Below, one piece after another: positions 35,476 through 45,162 of a stretch of 64,000 bases of DNA. The position numbers were made by a program, and so were the translations under genes. Under the pieces are notes generated by a model. It worked only from the letters and a program-made list of their open reading frames with translations, ran no database searches and was not told the origin of the DNA. The stretch lies in assembly GCF_002855515.1 (NCBI RefSeq), contig NZ_PKRP01000003.1:186001-250000 (forward strand), in the 5' to 3' direction. The stretch's first letter is position 1. Every line of letters starts with the position of its first letter. This DNA comes from Rhizobium sp. TH135 (GTDB lineage Bacteria > Pseudomonadota > Alphaproteobacteria > Rhizobiales > Rhizobiaceae).

Positions 35476-36429
35476 ATGGCTCAGCCAAGCGTAGCGCGTG
35501 AACCGTCCATGGAAGAGATCCTGGCATCCATCCGCCGGATCATCGAAAGCAACGATCCGGTGAATGGCGGAAGCCTGTCGCAGGACCCGTCGCATTTCGC
35601 AGACAAGGACGGCGCCGGCGAGGCCGATCTTGGCTATGACGGTGGCGATTTTATTGCAGCCAACGATGCCGGCCCTTCGTTCCCGATGTTCGAGCGCGAG
35701 GTTCCGCGCGTCGAAGCCGAGCCGCGTCGCGAAGCGCCGCAGTCTCAGGCGGAAGACATGCCGAAAAGCGTCTCGCTTGCCGACCTCGCAGCCCGCGTCC
35801 GCTCGGCCTCCGAGCGCATGGAGCGTCCGGTGCAGGCAACAAGCCGCCCCGAAATGCCCGGCCTGCCGGAAGCTTTGCGTCGCGAGCCGGTTGCGGAAGC
35901 CCATGATGCCCGTACGGTCGATGTGCCCTCGATGACGGCGCGGCTGGCCGAGATCCGTCACCCGGATCTGCGCGCAGCGCTGCCGACCGTGCCCGTGATG
36001 TCCGGTTCGCTGCACGCCCAGTCCGACGAGCAGCATGCGCCGTTTGCTGCAACGGAAGCTCCGATGGCCCGCAGCGCCTCGGTTGAGGTGCGCGTCGAGC
36101 GTGCCGCACCTGTTGTTGCAGAGCCCGCACCGGAAGTGCTTGAGGAGGTGTCCCTGGAGGCGCCGGAATTCGACACCAGCACGGAGCGGGAAAGCGAAGG
36201 CCGCGACCTGACGGCGCTGGTGTCTGCAGCGACCGTCGAGCAGGTGTCGCGATCCTTCTCGGAACTCGCCGCTGCCTTCGACGGCACCGAGCGTCGCTCG
36301 CTCGATGAAATGGCCGAGGAAATGCTGCGCCCGATGCTGAAGGACTGGTTGGACGACAACCTGCCGACGCTGGTGGAACGCCTCGTGCGCGAAGAAATCG
36401 AACGCGTCGCCCGCGGTCCGCGACGCTGA
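35476..36429 (+). CDS. popZ: PopZ polar organising protein (DUF2497)
   Basis: A 317-residue scaffold protein. The N-terminal helix EPSMEEILASIRRIIESND recruits client proteins, a long acidic, Pro/Ala-rich and disordered middle follows, and the C-terminal helices (LDEMAEEMLRPMLKDWLDDNLPTLVERLVREEIERVA) drive self-assembly. In Caulobacter and Agrobacterium PopZ forms condensates at cell poles that anchor the chromosome origin or growth-pole machinery. The Agrobacterium-type protein is much longer than that of Caulobacter, as here. It is flanked by terminators on both sides, so it is probably monocistronic. Confidence 0.9.
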   Translation: MAQPSVAREPSMEEILASIRRIIESNDPVNGGSLSQDPSHFADKDGAGEADLGYDGGDFIAANDAGPSFPMFEREVPRVEAEPRREAPQSQAEDMPKSVSLADLAARVRSASERMERPVQATSRPEMPGLPEALRREPVAEAHDARTVDVPSMTARLAEIRHPDLRAALPTVPVMSGSLHAQSDEQHAPFAATEAPMARSASVEVRVERAAPVVAEPAPEVLEEVSLEAPEFDTSTERESEGRDLTALVSAATVEQVSRSFSELAAAFDGTERRSLDEMAEEMLRPMLKDWLDDNLPTLVERLVREEIERVARGPRR

Positions 36430-36452
36430 TTGAAGCATCCTCCGGGATTATG

Positions 36453-36478
36453 GGCCGCTCGCAAGAGCGGCCTTTTTT
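36453..36478 (+). terminator. Terminator after popZ
   Basis: Eight-base-pair stem GGCCGCTC / GAGCGGCC with a GCAA tetraloop and six Ts (36473-36478). Confidence 0.88.
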
Positions 36479-36543
36479 ATTGACTTGGTTTTGCCAGTCC
36501 TATTTACCAACCCACATCCAGAACTCGAAAATCCGGTCGGAAA

Positions 36544-39474
36544 ATGCTCGAAAAGACCTATGATTCAGCCGCCGTCGAACCGAAGATCGCGAAAGCCTGG
36601 GAAGACGCAGATGCGTTTCGTGCCGGTGCCAACGCCAAGCCGGGCGAAGATACCTTCACCATCGTGATCCCGCCGCCGAACGTGACCGGCTCGCTGCACA
36701 TGGGCCATGCGCTGAACAACACGCTGCAGGACATCATGGTCCGCTTCGAGCGCATGCGCGGCAAGGACGTGCTGTGGCAGCCGGGCATGGACCACGCCGG
36801 CATTGCGACCCAGATGGTGGTCGAACGCAAGCTTGCCGAGAATGGCCAGAACCTCTCGCGCCGCGATATGGGCCGCGAAGCCTTCATCGAAAAGGTCTGG
36901 GAGTGGAAGGAAGAATCGGGCGGGTTGATCTTCAACCAGTTGAAGCGCCTCGGTGCCTCCTGCGACTGGTCGCGCGAGCGCTTCACCATGGACGAGGGTC
37001 TGTCGGCTGCCGTTCTTGAAGTCTTCGTCACGCTCTACAACGAAGGCCTGATCTATCGCGGCAAGCGCCTGGTCAACTGGGATCCGAAGTTCGAGACCGC
37101 GATTTCCGATCTCGAAGTCGAGAACAAGGAAGTTGAAGGCCATATGTGGCACTTCAAATATCCGCTTGCCGGTGGTGCGACCTACACCTATGTCGAGAAG
37201 GATGAGGACGGCAACGTCACGTTCCAGGAAGAGCGCAACTACATCTCGATTGCGACCACGCGTCCTGAGACCATGCTCGGCGACGGCGCGGTTGCCGTTC
37301 ATCCCTCGGATGAGCGCTATGCGGCGATCGTCGGCAAGCTCTGCGAGATCCCTGTTGGACCCAAGGAGCATCGCCGCCTGATTCCGATCATCACCGATGA
37401 ATATCCGGATCCGAAGTTCGGCTCTGGCGCCGTCAAGATTACCGGTGCGCATGACTTCAACGACTATCAGGTCGCCCGCCGCAACAAGATCCCGCTCTAC
37501 CGCCTGATGGATACCCAGGCCAAGATGCGCGACGACGGCGAGGACTATGCCGTCTACGCAGCACGGGCGCTTGAGATCGCCAAGTCCGGTCATCTGCCGA
37601 ACGAGGCCGAAGTCGACGACATCAATCTGGTCCCGGAAGAATATCGCGGTCTCGACCGCTACGAAGCCCGCAAGCGCATCGTCGATGCGATCAACGCGGA
37701 AGGTCTCGCCGTCACCACCAAGGACGACGAAGGCAATGACATTCAGTTCGTCGAGAACAAGAAGATCATGCAGCCTTTCGGCGATCGCTCCGGCGTCGTC
37801 ATCGAGCCGATGCTGACCGACCAGTGGTTTGCCGACGCCAAGACGCTGGCCGAGCCGGCGATTGCTTCCGTTCGCGAGGGCCGCACCAACTTCGTGCCCA
37901 AGAACTGGGAAAAGACCTACTTCGAGTGGATGGAAAACATCGAGCCCTGGTGCATTTCGCGTCAGCTCTGGTGGGGTCACCAGATCCCGGCCTGGTATGG
38001 TCCTGACGGTCAGGTCTTTGTTGAGAAGACCGAAGAAGAAGCCCTGCATTCGGCGATCCAGCACTACATCGCCCATGAAGGCCCCTGGAAGGCCTGGGTC
38101 GAGGAGAAGCTCGAGAACTTCCAGCCCGGCGAGATTCTGACCCGCGACGAGGACGTGCTCGACACCTGGTTCTCATCGGCGCTTTGGCCCTTCTCGACGC
38201 TCGGCTGGCCGGACAACACACCGGAACTGGCGAAATATTACCAGACCGACGTGCTGGTGACCGGCTTCGACATCATCTTCTTCTGGGTCGCCCGCATGAT
38301 GATGATGGGCCTGCACTTCATGAAGGACGAGGACGGCAATCCGGTCGAGCCATTCCACACGGTCTATGTTCACGCGCTGGTGCGCGACAAGGCCGGCCAG
38401 AAGATGTCGAAGTCGAAGGGCAATGTCATCGATCCGCTGGAACTGATCGACGAGTATGGCGCGGACGCCCTGCGCTTTACGCTCGCCATCATGGCGGCCC
38501 AGGGCCGCGACGTGAAGCTGGATCCTGCCCGCATTGCCGGCTACCGCAACTTCGGCACCAAGCTCTGGAACGCGACGCGTTTCGCCGAGATGAACGGCGT
38601 GAAGGCGGATCCGAGCTTCTTGCCCGAGACGACGTCGCTTGCGATCAACCGCTGGATCCTGACGGAACTTGCGCGCACCGAACGCGAAGTGACGGACGCG
38701 ATCGAAAGCTACCGTTTCAATGATGCGGCCAGCAGCCTCTATCGCTTCGTCTGGAACCAGTTCTGCGACTGGTATCTGGAGCTCCTGAAGCCAGTCTTCA
38801 TGGGCGAGGATGAAGCGGCGAAGAAGGAAGCCCAGGCCTGTGCGGCATATGTGCTGGAAGAAACCTACAAGCTGTTGCATCCTTTCATGCCGTTCATGAC
38901 GGAAGAGCTCTGGACGCATACGGCAGGCGAGGGCGCGTCGCGCGACACCCTGCTCTGCCATGCCGACTGGCCGAAGCCGGAATTCTCCGATGATAATTCG
39001 GCTGCCGACATCAACTGGCTGATCGACCTGGTGACCGGCATCCGCTCGGCCCGTTCCGAAATGAACGTACCGCCGGGTGCGACAGCGCCGCTGGTCGTCG
39101 TCGGTGCCAATGGCGTGACGCAGGAACGGCTGGTCCGTCACGATGCGGCGGTCAAGCGGCTCGCCCGCGTCGAGGCCATCAGCGTGGCTGATGTCGCGCC
39201 GAAGGGCGCCGCCCAGATCGTGGTCGGCGAGGCGACAGCCTGCCTGCCGCTGGGTAGCCTGATCGATCTCTCCGCCGAAAAGGCCCGCATCGAAAAGGCG
39301 ATCGCCAAGGTCGATCAGGAGATGGCCCGCATCTCCGGAAAGCTGAACAACGAGAAATTCGTTGCCAACGCCAATCCGGACGTCGTCGCCGCCGAGCGCG
39401 AGCGCTACCAGGAACTGGAAGTGCAGAAGGCGAGCCTGGAGACGGCGTTGAAGCGGGTTCTCGAGGCCGGCTAA
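36544..39474 (+). CDS. valS: Valyl-tRNA synthetase
   Basis: A 976-residue class I synthetase charging tRNA-Val. The HIGH motif appears as HMGH in PPPNVTGSLHMGHALN (about residue 52), the zinc/editing connective domain follows (TTRPETMLGDGAVAVHP), and the KMSKS motif KMSKSKGNV is at about 620. The C-terminal anticodon-binding domain ends in a coiled-coil arm (SAEKARIEKAIAKVDQEM..., residues about 920-970) typical of ValRS. It stands between strong terminators. Confidence 0.97.
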   Translation: MLEKTYDSAAVEPKIAKAWEDADAFRAGANAKPGEDTFTIVIPPPNVTGSLHMGHALNNTLQDIMVRFERMRGKDVLWQPGMDHAGIATQMVVERKLAENGQNLSRRDMGREAFIEKVWEWKEESGGLIFNQLKRLGASCDWSRERFTMDEGLSAAVLEVFVTLYNEGLIYRGKRLVNWDPKFETAISDLEVENKEVEGHMWHFKYPLAGGATYTYVEKDEDGNVTFQEERNYISIATTRPETMLGDGAVAVHPSDERYAAIVGKLCEIPVGPKEHRRLIPIITDEYPDPKFGSGAVKITGAHDFNDYQVARRNKIPLYRLMDTQAKMRDDGEDYAVYAARALEIAKSGHLPNEAEVDDINLVPEEYRGLDRYEARKRIVDAINAEGLAVTTKDDEGNDIQFVENKKIMQPFGDRSGVVIEPMLTDQWFADAKTLAEPAIASVREGRTNFVPKNWEKTYFEWMENIEPWCISRQLWWGHQIPAWYGPDGQVFVEKTEEEALHSAIQHYIAHEGPWKAWVEEKLENFQPGEILTRDEDVLDTWFSSALWPFSTLGWPDNTPELAKYYQTDVLVTGFDIIFFWVARMMMMGLHFMKDEDGNPVEPFHTVYVHALVRDKAGQKMSKSKGNVIDPLELIDEYGADALRFTLAIMAAQGRDVKLDPARIAGYRNFGTKLWNATRFAEMNGVKADPSFLPETTSLAINRWILTELARTEREVTDAIESYRFNDAASSLYRFVWNQFCDWYLELLKPVFMGEDEAAKKEAQACAAYVLEETYKLLHPFMPFMTEELWTHTAGEGASRDTLLCHADWPKPEFSDDNSAADINWLIDLVTGIRSARSEMNVPPGATAPLVVVGANGVTQERLVRHDAAVKRLARVEAISVADVAPKGAAQIVVGEATACLPLGSLIDLSAEKARIEKAIAKVDQEMARISGKLNNEKFVANANPDVVAAERERYQELEVQKASLETALKRVLEAG

Positions 39475-39501
39475 GCCATTCCTGTTCGGGAATGAAATTC
39501 T

Positions 39502-39529
39502 AAAGGCCGGATCTCAGATCCGGCCTTTT
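39502..39529. terminator. Terminator after valS
   Basis: A 13 bp inverted repeat AAAGGCCGGATCT / AGATCCGGCCTTT around a single base (in practice a GATC-containing stem with a small loop), then TTTT. Confidence 0.82.
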
Positions 39530-39909
39530 GCTTTGCCGCCGCAGGGAGGCAATGGAGGCGGAATTTGTTGCGCTGCATAACGATTCTGACCGATATATGT
39601 CGTGACAACGGCTTGGAGACGATCAGGCGCTGTGCAAGTTCCCAAATTTCGTTCTTCATGATCACTGGCTGATCTGTTGCGAACCTGCAACGGCGATGTC
39701 TGGTGTTGGAAGAATTTGCCAATAGTCTGTTGATGAGACTTGTTTGGCGCAAAATTCATCCAAGTGGCGGCGCGTTTGCCATGCATGTCAAAATCATTAC
39801 GTAAAAATTTCTGCGATGGAACATGGCTGTGACGCACATCACCCGATTGCCATCCTGTCGCACATGATTAGTATGCAAAATCACAGTTTTGCCTGAATTG
39901 GGGAGAGAC
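39530..39909. promoter_or_regulatory. Long intergenic region and promoter before fadL-type gene
   Basis: 380 bp without a supported gene. Two minus-strand open frames here have no binding site or protein-like sequence. A plausible sigma-70 type promoter is TTGCCA (39847-39852), 16 bases, TAGTAT (39869-39874), 36 bases before the ATG. A partial dyad near 39708-39756 (TTTGCCAA ... TTTGGCGCAAA) could be an operator. The long AT-richer leader suggests regulated expression. Confidence 0.4.
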
Positions 39910-41136
39910 ATGGCGAACCACTTGATGAAGACTACCGCCCTTGGGCTGATCGCAGCATGCGCATTCGTGGGAGGCGCGCAGGCTGGCGGTTTCGCCCGTG
40001 GCGAGGCCGACACGGACATCCTGTATGAGGACGGGACGATCGCTGGCCGCGGTGGTGTTGTTTACGTAATGCCGGATCGGGCGTTTGCAACCGTCGACGC
40101 AGCTTCTTCGTCCGACGACGCGTACAGCGACAACTATGCAATCCCATCGTTTGCCGCGAAATTCCGTGTATCCGAGAACTTCTCTTGTGCGATCACCTAT
40201 ACCGAGCCGTTTGGAGCAGCCTCTTCCTACGGGGATGATGCGCAGGACGCGGATAGAGCGGCGGATGTCGCTGGTGCTGGTTCGAGTGGTTTCGCTGCGC
40301 TTCCGCTGATAATCGGCGGTAACGCCGTGATCGAGTCGGGCTTCGATACGACGGAACTTGGCGGTACGTGTGCGGTCAACTTCAACGTCGGCCCTGGCCA
40401 ACTCTACTTCCTTGGCGGTGGGTTCTCTCAGTCTTTCGATTACACTGAAGTAAAAGACTACGGCACGCTGAATCTCGAGGATTCAAGTGCCTTCGGATAT
40501 CGCCTAGGTGCAGCATATGAGATCAAGGAATACGCTCTGAGAGCAGAGGTGATGTATCGCTCTGCCGTTGATCATAGCGCCGAAGGCACGTTTACTTCTG
40601 GTGCGCCTTTGGTGAACATCCCTGGTTTCTCCATTCCACTTGGAACGCAGTACGAATCCAACGGCACCGGTACTCTGCCGCAATCGCTCGAGTTTAGCCT
40701 GCAGAGCGGTATCGCTCCTGGTTGGCTTGCCTTCGCCTCGGTCAAGTGGACCGATTGGAGTGTTCTTCAGACGCTGAACTACACGATTGAAGGGCTGGCT
40801 TTCGGCGCAGACGTCGACCAGCAGAAGAACTTCTTCTGGCGTGACGGCTGGACGGTCACCGGTGGTGTTGGTCACCAGTTCAACGAAAAGATCTCGGGCG
40901 CCCTCAGCCTGACCTGGGATCGTGGCGTCGGCACGGGTGCCGACATCTTCTCCGACACCTGGACGCTCGGAGCTGGCGCGCAGATCAAGCATGGTCCTGG
41001 TGTTCTGCGCATCGGTGCTGCCGCCTCCTACCTGACGTCTGGCGAGCAGTCGACAGCTGATGGCGCAGACTTCAACGCGACGGCCGATGGTGACTGGGCC
41101 TACGCTCTGAGCGCGAACTACCGCATCTCGTTCTAA
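39910..41136 (+). CDS. OmpP1/FadL family outer-membrane transporter
   Basis: A 408-residue outer-membrane beta-barrel of the FadL family, which carries hydrophobic compounds such as fatty acids or aromatics across the outer membrane. A signal peptide (TTALGLIAACAFVGGAQA) precedes the N-terminal hatch region; many alternating strands follow and the protein ends in phenylalanine (ALSANYRISF), the barrel-assembly signal. The ATG at 39910 is supported by GGGAGAG. It has its own promoter region and terminator, so it is monocistronic. Substrate not predictable. Confidence 0.87.
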   Translation: MANHLMKTTALGLIAACAFVGGAQAGGFARGEADTDILYEDGTIAGRGGVVYVMPDRAFATVDAASSSDDAYSDNYAIPSFAAKFRVSENFSCAITYTEPFGAASSYGDDAQDADRAADVAGAGSSGFAALPLIIGGNAVIESGFDTTELGGTCAVNFNVGPGQLYFLGGGFSQSFDYTEVKDYGTLNLEDSSAFGYRLGAAYEIKEYALRAEVMYRSAVDHSAEGTFTSGAPLVNIPGFSIPLGTQYESNGTGTLPQSLEFSLQSGIAPGWLAFASVKWTDWSVLQTLNYTIEGLAFGADVDQQKNFFWRDGWTVTGGVGHQFNEKISGALSLTWDRGVGTGADIFSDTWTLGAGAQIKHGPGVLRIGAAASYLTSGEQSTADGADFNATADGDWAYALSANYRISF

Positions 41137-41157
41137 GCCTTGCCCACCTGACAAATC

Positions 41158-41186
41158 AGAAGCCCGGCTCGTCCGGGCTTCTTTCG
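41158..41186 (+). terminator. Terminator after fadL-type gene
   Basis: Perfect 10 bp stem AGAAGCCCGG / CCGGGCTTCT with loop CTCGT (41158-41167 and 41173-41182), followed by TTCGTTTT. Confidence 0.82.
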
Positions 41187-41648
41187 TTTTACCTTCCCCA
41201 GCCGTCTTTCAGCTTTCCGGAATGTGATGATTCTGCAACATCGCGCCTATCCTTCTTGGCGGGGCGGGCCTGTGCCGAATTTGTCCATTTCCCGCCACAA
41301 ACGGAGAGCACCGGTGTTGCGAGAGACGGCAGGCGCTGTTTCCGTCGGGTGGTGTAACGAGTTTCACATGAGCCTCTGGGGCAAGAATAGGGTGCTGATA
41401 GCAATGACTTCGGTCGCTTTTGGGGGGCGGTCGGCGGGTCTGGCGGAGAAAATCGGAGGCGAATGTTCGGTCGCCCCGGTCTTGCCGGAAATCCAGACTA
41501 GTCTCTCGATCATGCAGACAAGAACAACAGGGAGCCATGACGGCTGCTCCGACCGCAAGTTCGGTCATGAACCGTCTATTCATCGGTTGAGTGTATTCTT
41601 GGAAACGGGCGCAGCTGAACTCGCCGCAAATGCGGGGCGGGGGATCTG
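41187..41648. promoter_or_regulatory. exoR upstream region
   Basis: 462 bp before exoR. A 141-codon plus-strand open frame (41224-41649) covers it but has no binding site and unnatural composition, so I treat it as chance. A small dyad GACCGCAAGTTCGGTC lies at about 41549-41564. The exoR promoter, known in relatives to be controlled by ChvI, should be here, but I could not identify its site. Confidence 0.35.
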
Positions 41649-42473
41649 ATGTCTATCATGACTTGGAAATTGTGCGGACCAATGCGGCGACGTGACTGGA
41701 AGTCTTCGGCGGTGCTTTTGACGGCAGCTCTTTTGCTGTCCTCGAGCCCATCGGCGCGTGCTTTCGACATGAACGCTGGCGTCAGCAAGGAATCCGGCCC
41801 CTTCGACCTCTTCAAGTTCGGCTTCAATGCCTACAAGAAGGGCCAGAAGGAAGAGGCCGTCGAGGCCTATCGCTACGCCGCCGAGAAGGGCCATACCGGT
41901 TCCCGCTGGGCGCTTGCCAACATGTATGCCGCCGGCGACGGCGTGGTCGAAAACGACTTCGAAGCCTTCAAGATCTATGCCGAGATTGCCAACCAGGGTG
42001 TCGAGCCCGGGTCGGAGGATACCGGCTTTTTCGTCAACGCTCTTCTGTCGCTCGCCCGCTACTATCGCCAGGGCATTCCGGACAGCCCGGTGAAGGCGGA
42101 TCTCGCTCAGGCCCGCCAGATCTACTTCCAGGTCGCGTCCACCTTCGGCGTGCCAGAAGCGCAGTTTCAACTGGCACGCATGATCCTGGCCGGCGAGGGC
42201 GGTCGCGTGAATGTCCAGCAGGCGAAGAAGTGGCTGAACATGGCGCGCAAGGGCGGCCATGCCGGCGCCATGTCGATATTCGGCAATGTGCTCTTCGAAG
42301 AAGGCCAGACCGTCCGCGGGCTTGCCTTCCTCACGGCAGCGCTCGAGCGTTGCAACCCGAAGGATTGTCCCTGGATGCAGGATCTGCAGGAACGGGCTTT
42401 CTCGCTCGCCACCGAAGACGACCGCCGCGTGGCGGTGGCCTTGGCGCCGCAGGTTGTCGAGCAGGGCGACTGA
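41649..42473 (+). CDS. exoR: ExoR, periplasmic negative regulator of exopolysaccharide
   Basis: A 274-residue periplasmic protein with Sel1-type tetratricopeptide repeats. After a signal segment ending SARA comes the highly recognisable FDMNAGVSKESGPFDLFKFGF, then Sel1 repeats (AVEAYRYAAEKGHTGSRWALANMYAAGDGV; ARQIYFQVASTFGVPEAQFQLARMILAGEG; AKKWLNMARKGGHAGAMSIFG). In Sinorhizobium ExoR binds the sensor ExoS and holds the ExoS-ChvI system off, so it controls succinoglycan, motility and acid response. ATG 41649 has GGGGG upstream; ATG 41682 is an alternative start giving a more typical signal peptide. Confidence 0.93.
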   Translation: MSIMTWKLCGPMRRRDWKSSAVLLTAALLLSSSPSARAFDMNAGVSKESGPFDLFKFGFNAYKKGQKEEAVEAYRYAAEKGHTGSRWALANMYAAGDGVVENDFEAFKIYAEIANQGVEPGSEDTGFFVNALLSLARYYRQGIPDSPVKADLAQARQIYFQVASTFGVPEAQFQLARMILAGEGGRVNVQQAKKWLNMARKGGHAGAMSIFGNVLFEEGQTVRGLAFLTAALERCNPKDCPWMQDLQERAFSLATEDDRRVAVALAPQVVEQGD

Positions 42474-42509
42474 TTAGCCAGGTCGTCGTCATCAGGGTTC
42501 TGAATATGC

Positions 42510-42535
42510 AAATGGGCGCATCAGCGCCCATTTTT
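42510..42535. terminator. Terminator between exoR and xthA
   Basis: Perfect 10 bp stem AAATGGGCGC / GCGCCCATTT with loop ATCA and a following T run. It separates convergent genes and is symmetric enough to work in both directions. Confidence 0.82.
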
Positions 42536-42561
42536 GTGACTGCAAGCCAAGGTCTTGAAGC

Positions 42562-43350
42562 TCAGAATGCGAAATGCCCGACGACCGGCACATGGTCGGA
42601 CGGCTTTTCCCAGGCGCGGACATGTTTTTCAATCGCGGTCGAGCGCAACCGGTCGGAGGCCTCGGGCGAAAGCATCAGGTGGTCAATGCGGATGCCGTTG
42701 TTCTTCTGCCAGGCGCCCGCCTGATAGTCCCAGAAGGAGAAGAGCGGTGTCTCGTCATTGGTGGCGCGCACGGCGTCGACGAAGCCGAGGTTTTCCAGCC
42801 GGCGGAAGGCAGCCCGTGTCTGCGGCAGGAAGAGCGCGTCGGTGACCCACTGGCTCGCATCCTTGGCATCATGCGGTTCGGGGATGACATTGTAGTCACC
42901 CGCCAGGATCAGCGGCTCCTCAAGCGCCATGCGATCGCGGGCGAAGGCTTCGAGCCTTGCCATCCAGGCGAGCTTGTAGGGGTATTTGACCGGATCGTCG
43001 GACGGATTGCCGTTCGGCAGATACAGAGAGCAGACGCGCACCACGCCGCCTTCGACGGAAAACACGCCCTCGATGAAACGGGCCTGTTCGTCGGTGTCGT
43101 CACCGGGCAGGCCGCGGTTCACTTCGTCGGGCTTGATCTTCGACAGGAGGGCGACGCCGTTGAAGCCCTTTTGGCCGTGCGTCTCGACGTGATAGCCGAG
43201 CGCCTCGATCTCGCCACGAGGAAAGCCTTCGTCGACCGACTTGATCTCCTGCAGGCAGGCGATGTCGGGATCGCTATCCTTAAGCCACTGGCACAGGTTC
43301 TCGATGCGCGCCTTGACGCCGTTGATGTTCCAGGTGGCAATTTTCATCAT
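42562..43350 (-). CDS. xthA: Exodeoxyribonuclease III
   Basis: A 262-residue AP endonuclease and 3'-5' exonuclease for base-excision repair. Catalytic residues are visible: E34 area in LQEIKS, AGDYNVIP (Asp/Asn pair), RIDHLML (Asp) and the terminal SDHVPVVG (His). Starts MMKIATWNINGVKARI as in the family. It follows erpA by four bases on the same strand, forming a two-gene operon. Confidence 0.95.
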   Translation of the reverse strand: MMKIATWNINGVKARIENLCQWLKDSDPDIACLQEIKSVDEGFPRGEIEALGYHVETHGQKGFNGVALLSKIKPDEVNRGLPGDDTDEQARFIEGVFSVEGGVVRVCSLYLPNGNPSDDPVKYPYKLAWMARLEAFARDRMALEEPLILAGDYNVIPEPHDAKDASQWVTDALFLPQTRAAFRRLENLGFVDAVRATNDETPLFSFWDYQAGAWQKNNGIRIDHLMLSPEASDRLRSTAIEKHVRAWEKPSDHVPVVGHFAF

Positions 43351-43354
43351 GCAC

Positions 43355-43687
43355 TCACACGGAGAAGCTGGTGCCGCAGCCGCAGCTCGCCACCGCGTTG
43401 GGGTTCTTGATCTGGAACGACTGGCCGAGCAGGTTGTCGACGAAGTCGATCTCGGAGCCCGCCATGTAGATCAGCGACATCGGGTCGATGAGCACGGTTG
43501 CACCGTCACGGCTGATCACGATGTCGTCGCCGGCAGGCTGGCCGTCGAGGTCGAATTTGTAGGAGAAGCCGGAACAGCCGCCGCCTTCGACGGAGACGCG
43601 CAGAGCCTTCTTCTCGGCATCTGCGGCGACGATCGCTGCGATTCGCTTCGCGGCGGCTTCGGAAAGGATAACGGTTTCGGTGCTCAT
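43355..43687 (-). CDS. erpA: Iron-sulfur cluster insertion protein ErpA
   Basis: A 110-residue A-type carrier that delivers Fe-S clusters to target proteins. The three cluster cysteines are in [11 protein letters not shown] and CGCGTSF at the C-terminus. I start at ATG 43685-43687, preceded by AGGAGG, rather than seven codons earlier. It is upstream of xthA with a four-base gap. It is divergent from dgt, with about 200 bp for both promoters. Confidence 0.9.
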   Translation of the reverse strand: MSTETVILSEAAAKRIAAIVAADAEKKALRVSVEGGGCSGFSYKFDLDGQPAGDDIVISRDGATVLIDPMSLIYMAGSEIDFVDNLLGQSFQIKNPNAVASCGCGTSFSV

Positions 43688-43884
43688 TTGGCCTCCTGCC
43701 GGGTTCAAGGCCCGGTGAAAACGGTCTTAGTCTCAGCAAATCACCGCATTGTCACGCAATTGCGCGATTTTTGATAAGGCAGCGTTGTCCGAAACGGCTT
43801 CGGAACCCGCATCGCCTTGCGGCTTTGTCCGCTATAGGTATGAAGGCACAAGAGTTGCGTCAATGGGGAGCAAGCGGCACAGGC

Positions 43885-45102
43885 ATGACGATTGATCAAT
43901 CAGCACTGGGTTTCGGTACTGGCGAACGGGCGGTTTATGCGACCAATCCCTGGAAGAGCCGTGGCCGTCTCTTTGAAGAAGGGGGAAGCCTCACGCGCTC
44001 CGAATTCCAGCGCGATCGTGACCGCATCGTCCATACGACCGCCTTTCGCCGCCTCAAGCACAAGACCCAGGTCTTTATCGGCCCTGACGGAGACCATTAT
44101 CGCACGCGTCTGACCCACACGATCGAGGTGGCGCAGATTGCCCGGGCGCTGGCGCGTGCCCTGAAGCTTGATGAGGATCTCGCGGAAGGTGTGGCGCTCG
44201 TTCACGACTTCGGCCACACGCCGTTTGGGCACACGGGCGAAGATGCGCTCCACGAGGTGCTGGAGCCCTATGGTGGCTTCGACCACAATGCTCAGTCGCT
44301 GCGCATCGTCACGAAGCTCGAACGGCGTTACGCCGATTTCGACGGCCTGAACCTCACCTGGGAAGCGCTCGAAGGTCTCGTCAAGCACAACGGCCCGCTG
44401 AAGACGAAAGACGGGCAGGGGACGCGTGGACCTGTGCCGCAGCCGATCCTCGATTATTGCGAGATCCATGATCTGGAACTGGCAAGTTTTGCAGGTCTCG
44501 AAGCGCAGGTCGCGGCCATCGCCGACGATATCGCTTACAATACCCATGATATCGATGACGGCCTGCGCTCCGGTTATCTTACCTTCGACATGCTGGAAGA
44601 CGTGCCCTTCCTCGCAGGTTTGATGAAGGAGGTGCGCGACCGCTATCCGCATCTGGACGCCGATCGCTTCACCCATGAGATCATGCGCCGGCAGATCACC
44701 CGCATGGTCGAAGATGTGATCGGCGTCGCGCAGGACCGGCTGAAGCAGGTAGAGCCGCAGAGTGTCGAGGATATCAGGGCGGCCTCGGTGACGATCGCCA
44801 CCTTCTCGGACCAGATGGCCGAGACCGACAAGGCGATCAAGAAGCTGTTGTTCAGCCGCATCTATCGCCACCCCGACATCATGCGCATTCGGGCGGCGGC
44901 AGCCGAGATCGTCACCGACCTCTTCAACGCCTATATGAACGACCCGAAGCTGATGAAGAGCCACTTCTGGGTCAACCATATTTCCGGCCTGAATGACGGC
45001 CAGAAGGCCCGCCATGTCGGGGACTATCTGGCCGGCATGACCGACACCTATGCGGTGCGAACGCATCGCGAGCTGTTTGACCGGACTCCCGAATTGCGAT
45101 AG
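43885..45102 (+). CDS. dgt: Deoxyguanosinetriphosphate triphosphohydrolase-like protein
   Basis: A 405-residue HD-domain enzyme that hydrolyses dNTPs to nucleosides and triphosphate. Metal and active-site motifs: [41 protein letters not shown] and [16 protein letters not shown]. The ATG at 43885 ([11 protein letters not shown]) gives the usual N-terminus; earlier ATGs at 43771 and 43840 add non-conserved sequence. It precedes argS by 60 bp on the same strand, a common rhizobial order. Confidence 0.92.
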   Translation: MTIDQSALGFGTGERAVYATNPWKSRGRLFEEGGSLTRSEFQRDRDRIVHTTAFRRLKHKTQVFIGPDGDHYRTRLTHTIEVAQIARALARALKLDEDLAEGVALVHDFGHTPFGHTGEDALHEVLEPYGGFDHNAQSLRIVTKLERRYADFDGLNLTWEALEGLVKHNGPLKTKDGQGTRGPVPQPILDYCEIHDLELASFAGLEAQVAAIADDIAYNTHDIDDGLRSGYLTFDMLEDVPFLAGLMKEVRDRYPHLDADRFTHEIMRRQITRMVEDVIGVAQDRLKQVEPQSVEDIRAASVTIATFSDQMAETDKAIKKLLFSRIYRHPDIMRIRAAAAEIVTDLFNAYMNDPKLMKSHFWVNHISGLNDGQKARHVGDYLAGMTDTYAVRTHRELFDRTPELR

Positions 45103-45162
45103 GCACCCGACGAAATTCTTTAGAGAACGCCGGGGCTGAGCTCCGGCGCGCAGGGATACGCC

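Noticed and set aside
36565..38076. 503-codon minus-strand frame opposite valS
   Set aside because: Shadow of valS; no start signal and no family likeness.
41224..41649. 141-codon frame before exoR
   Set aside because: No ribosome binding site, odd composition, ends at the exoR start; more likely chance within the control region.
45128..45148. Dyad between dgt and argS as a terminator
   Set aside because: Short stem (CGCCGG/CCGGCG) without a T tract, and the two genes are likely co-transcribed.
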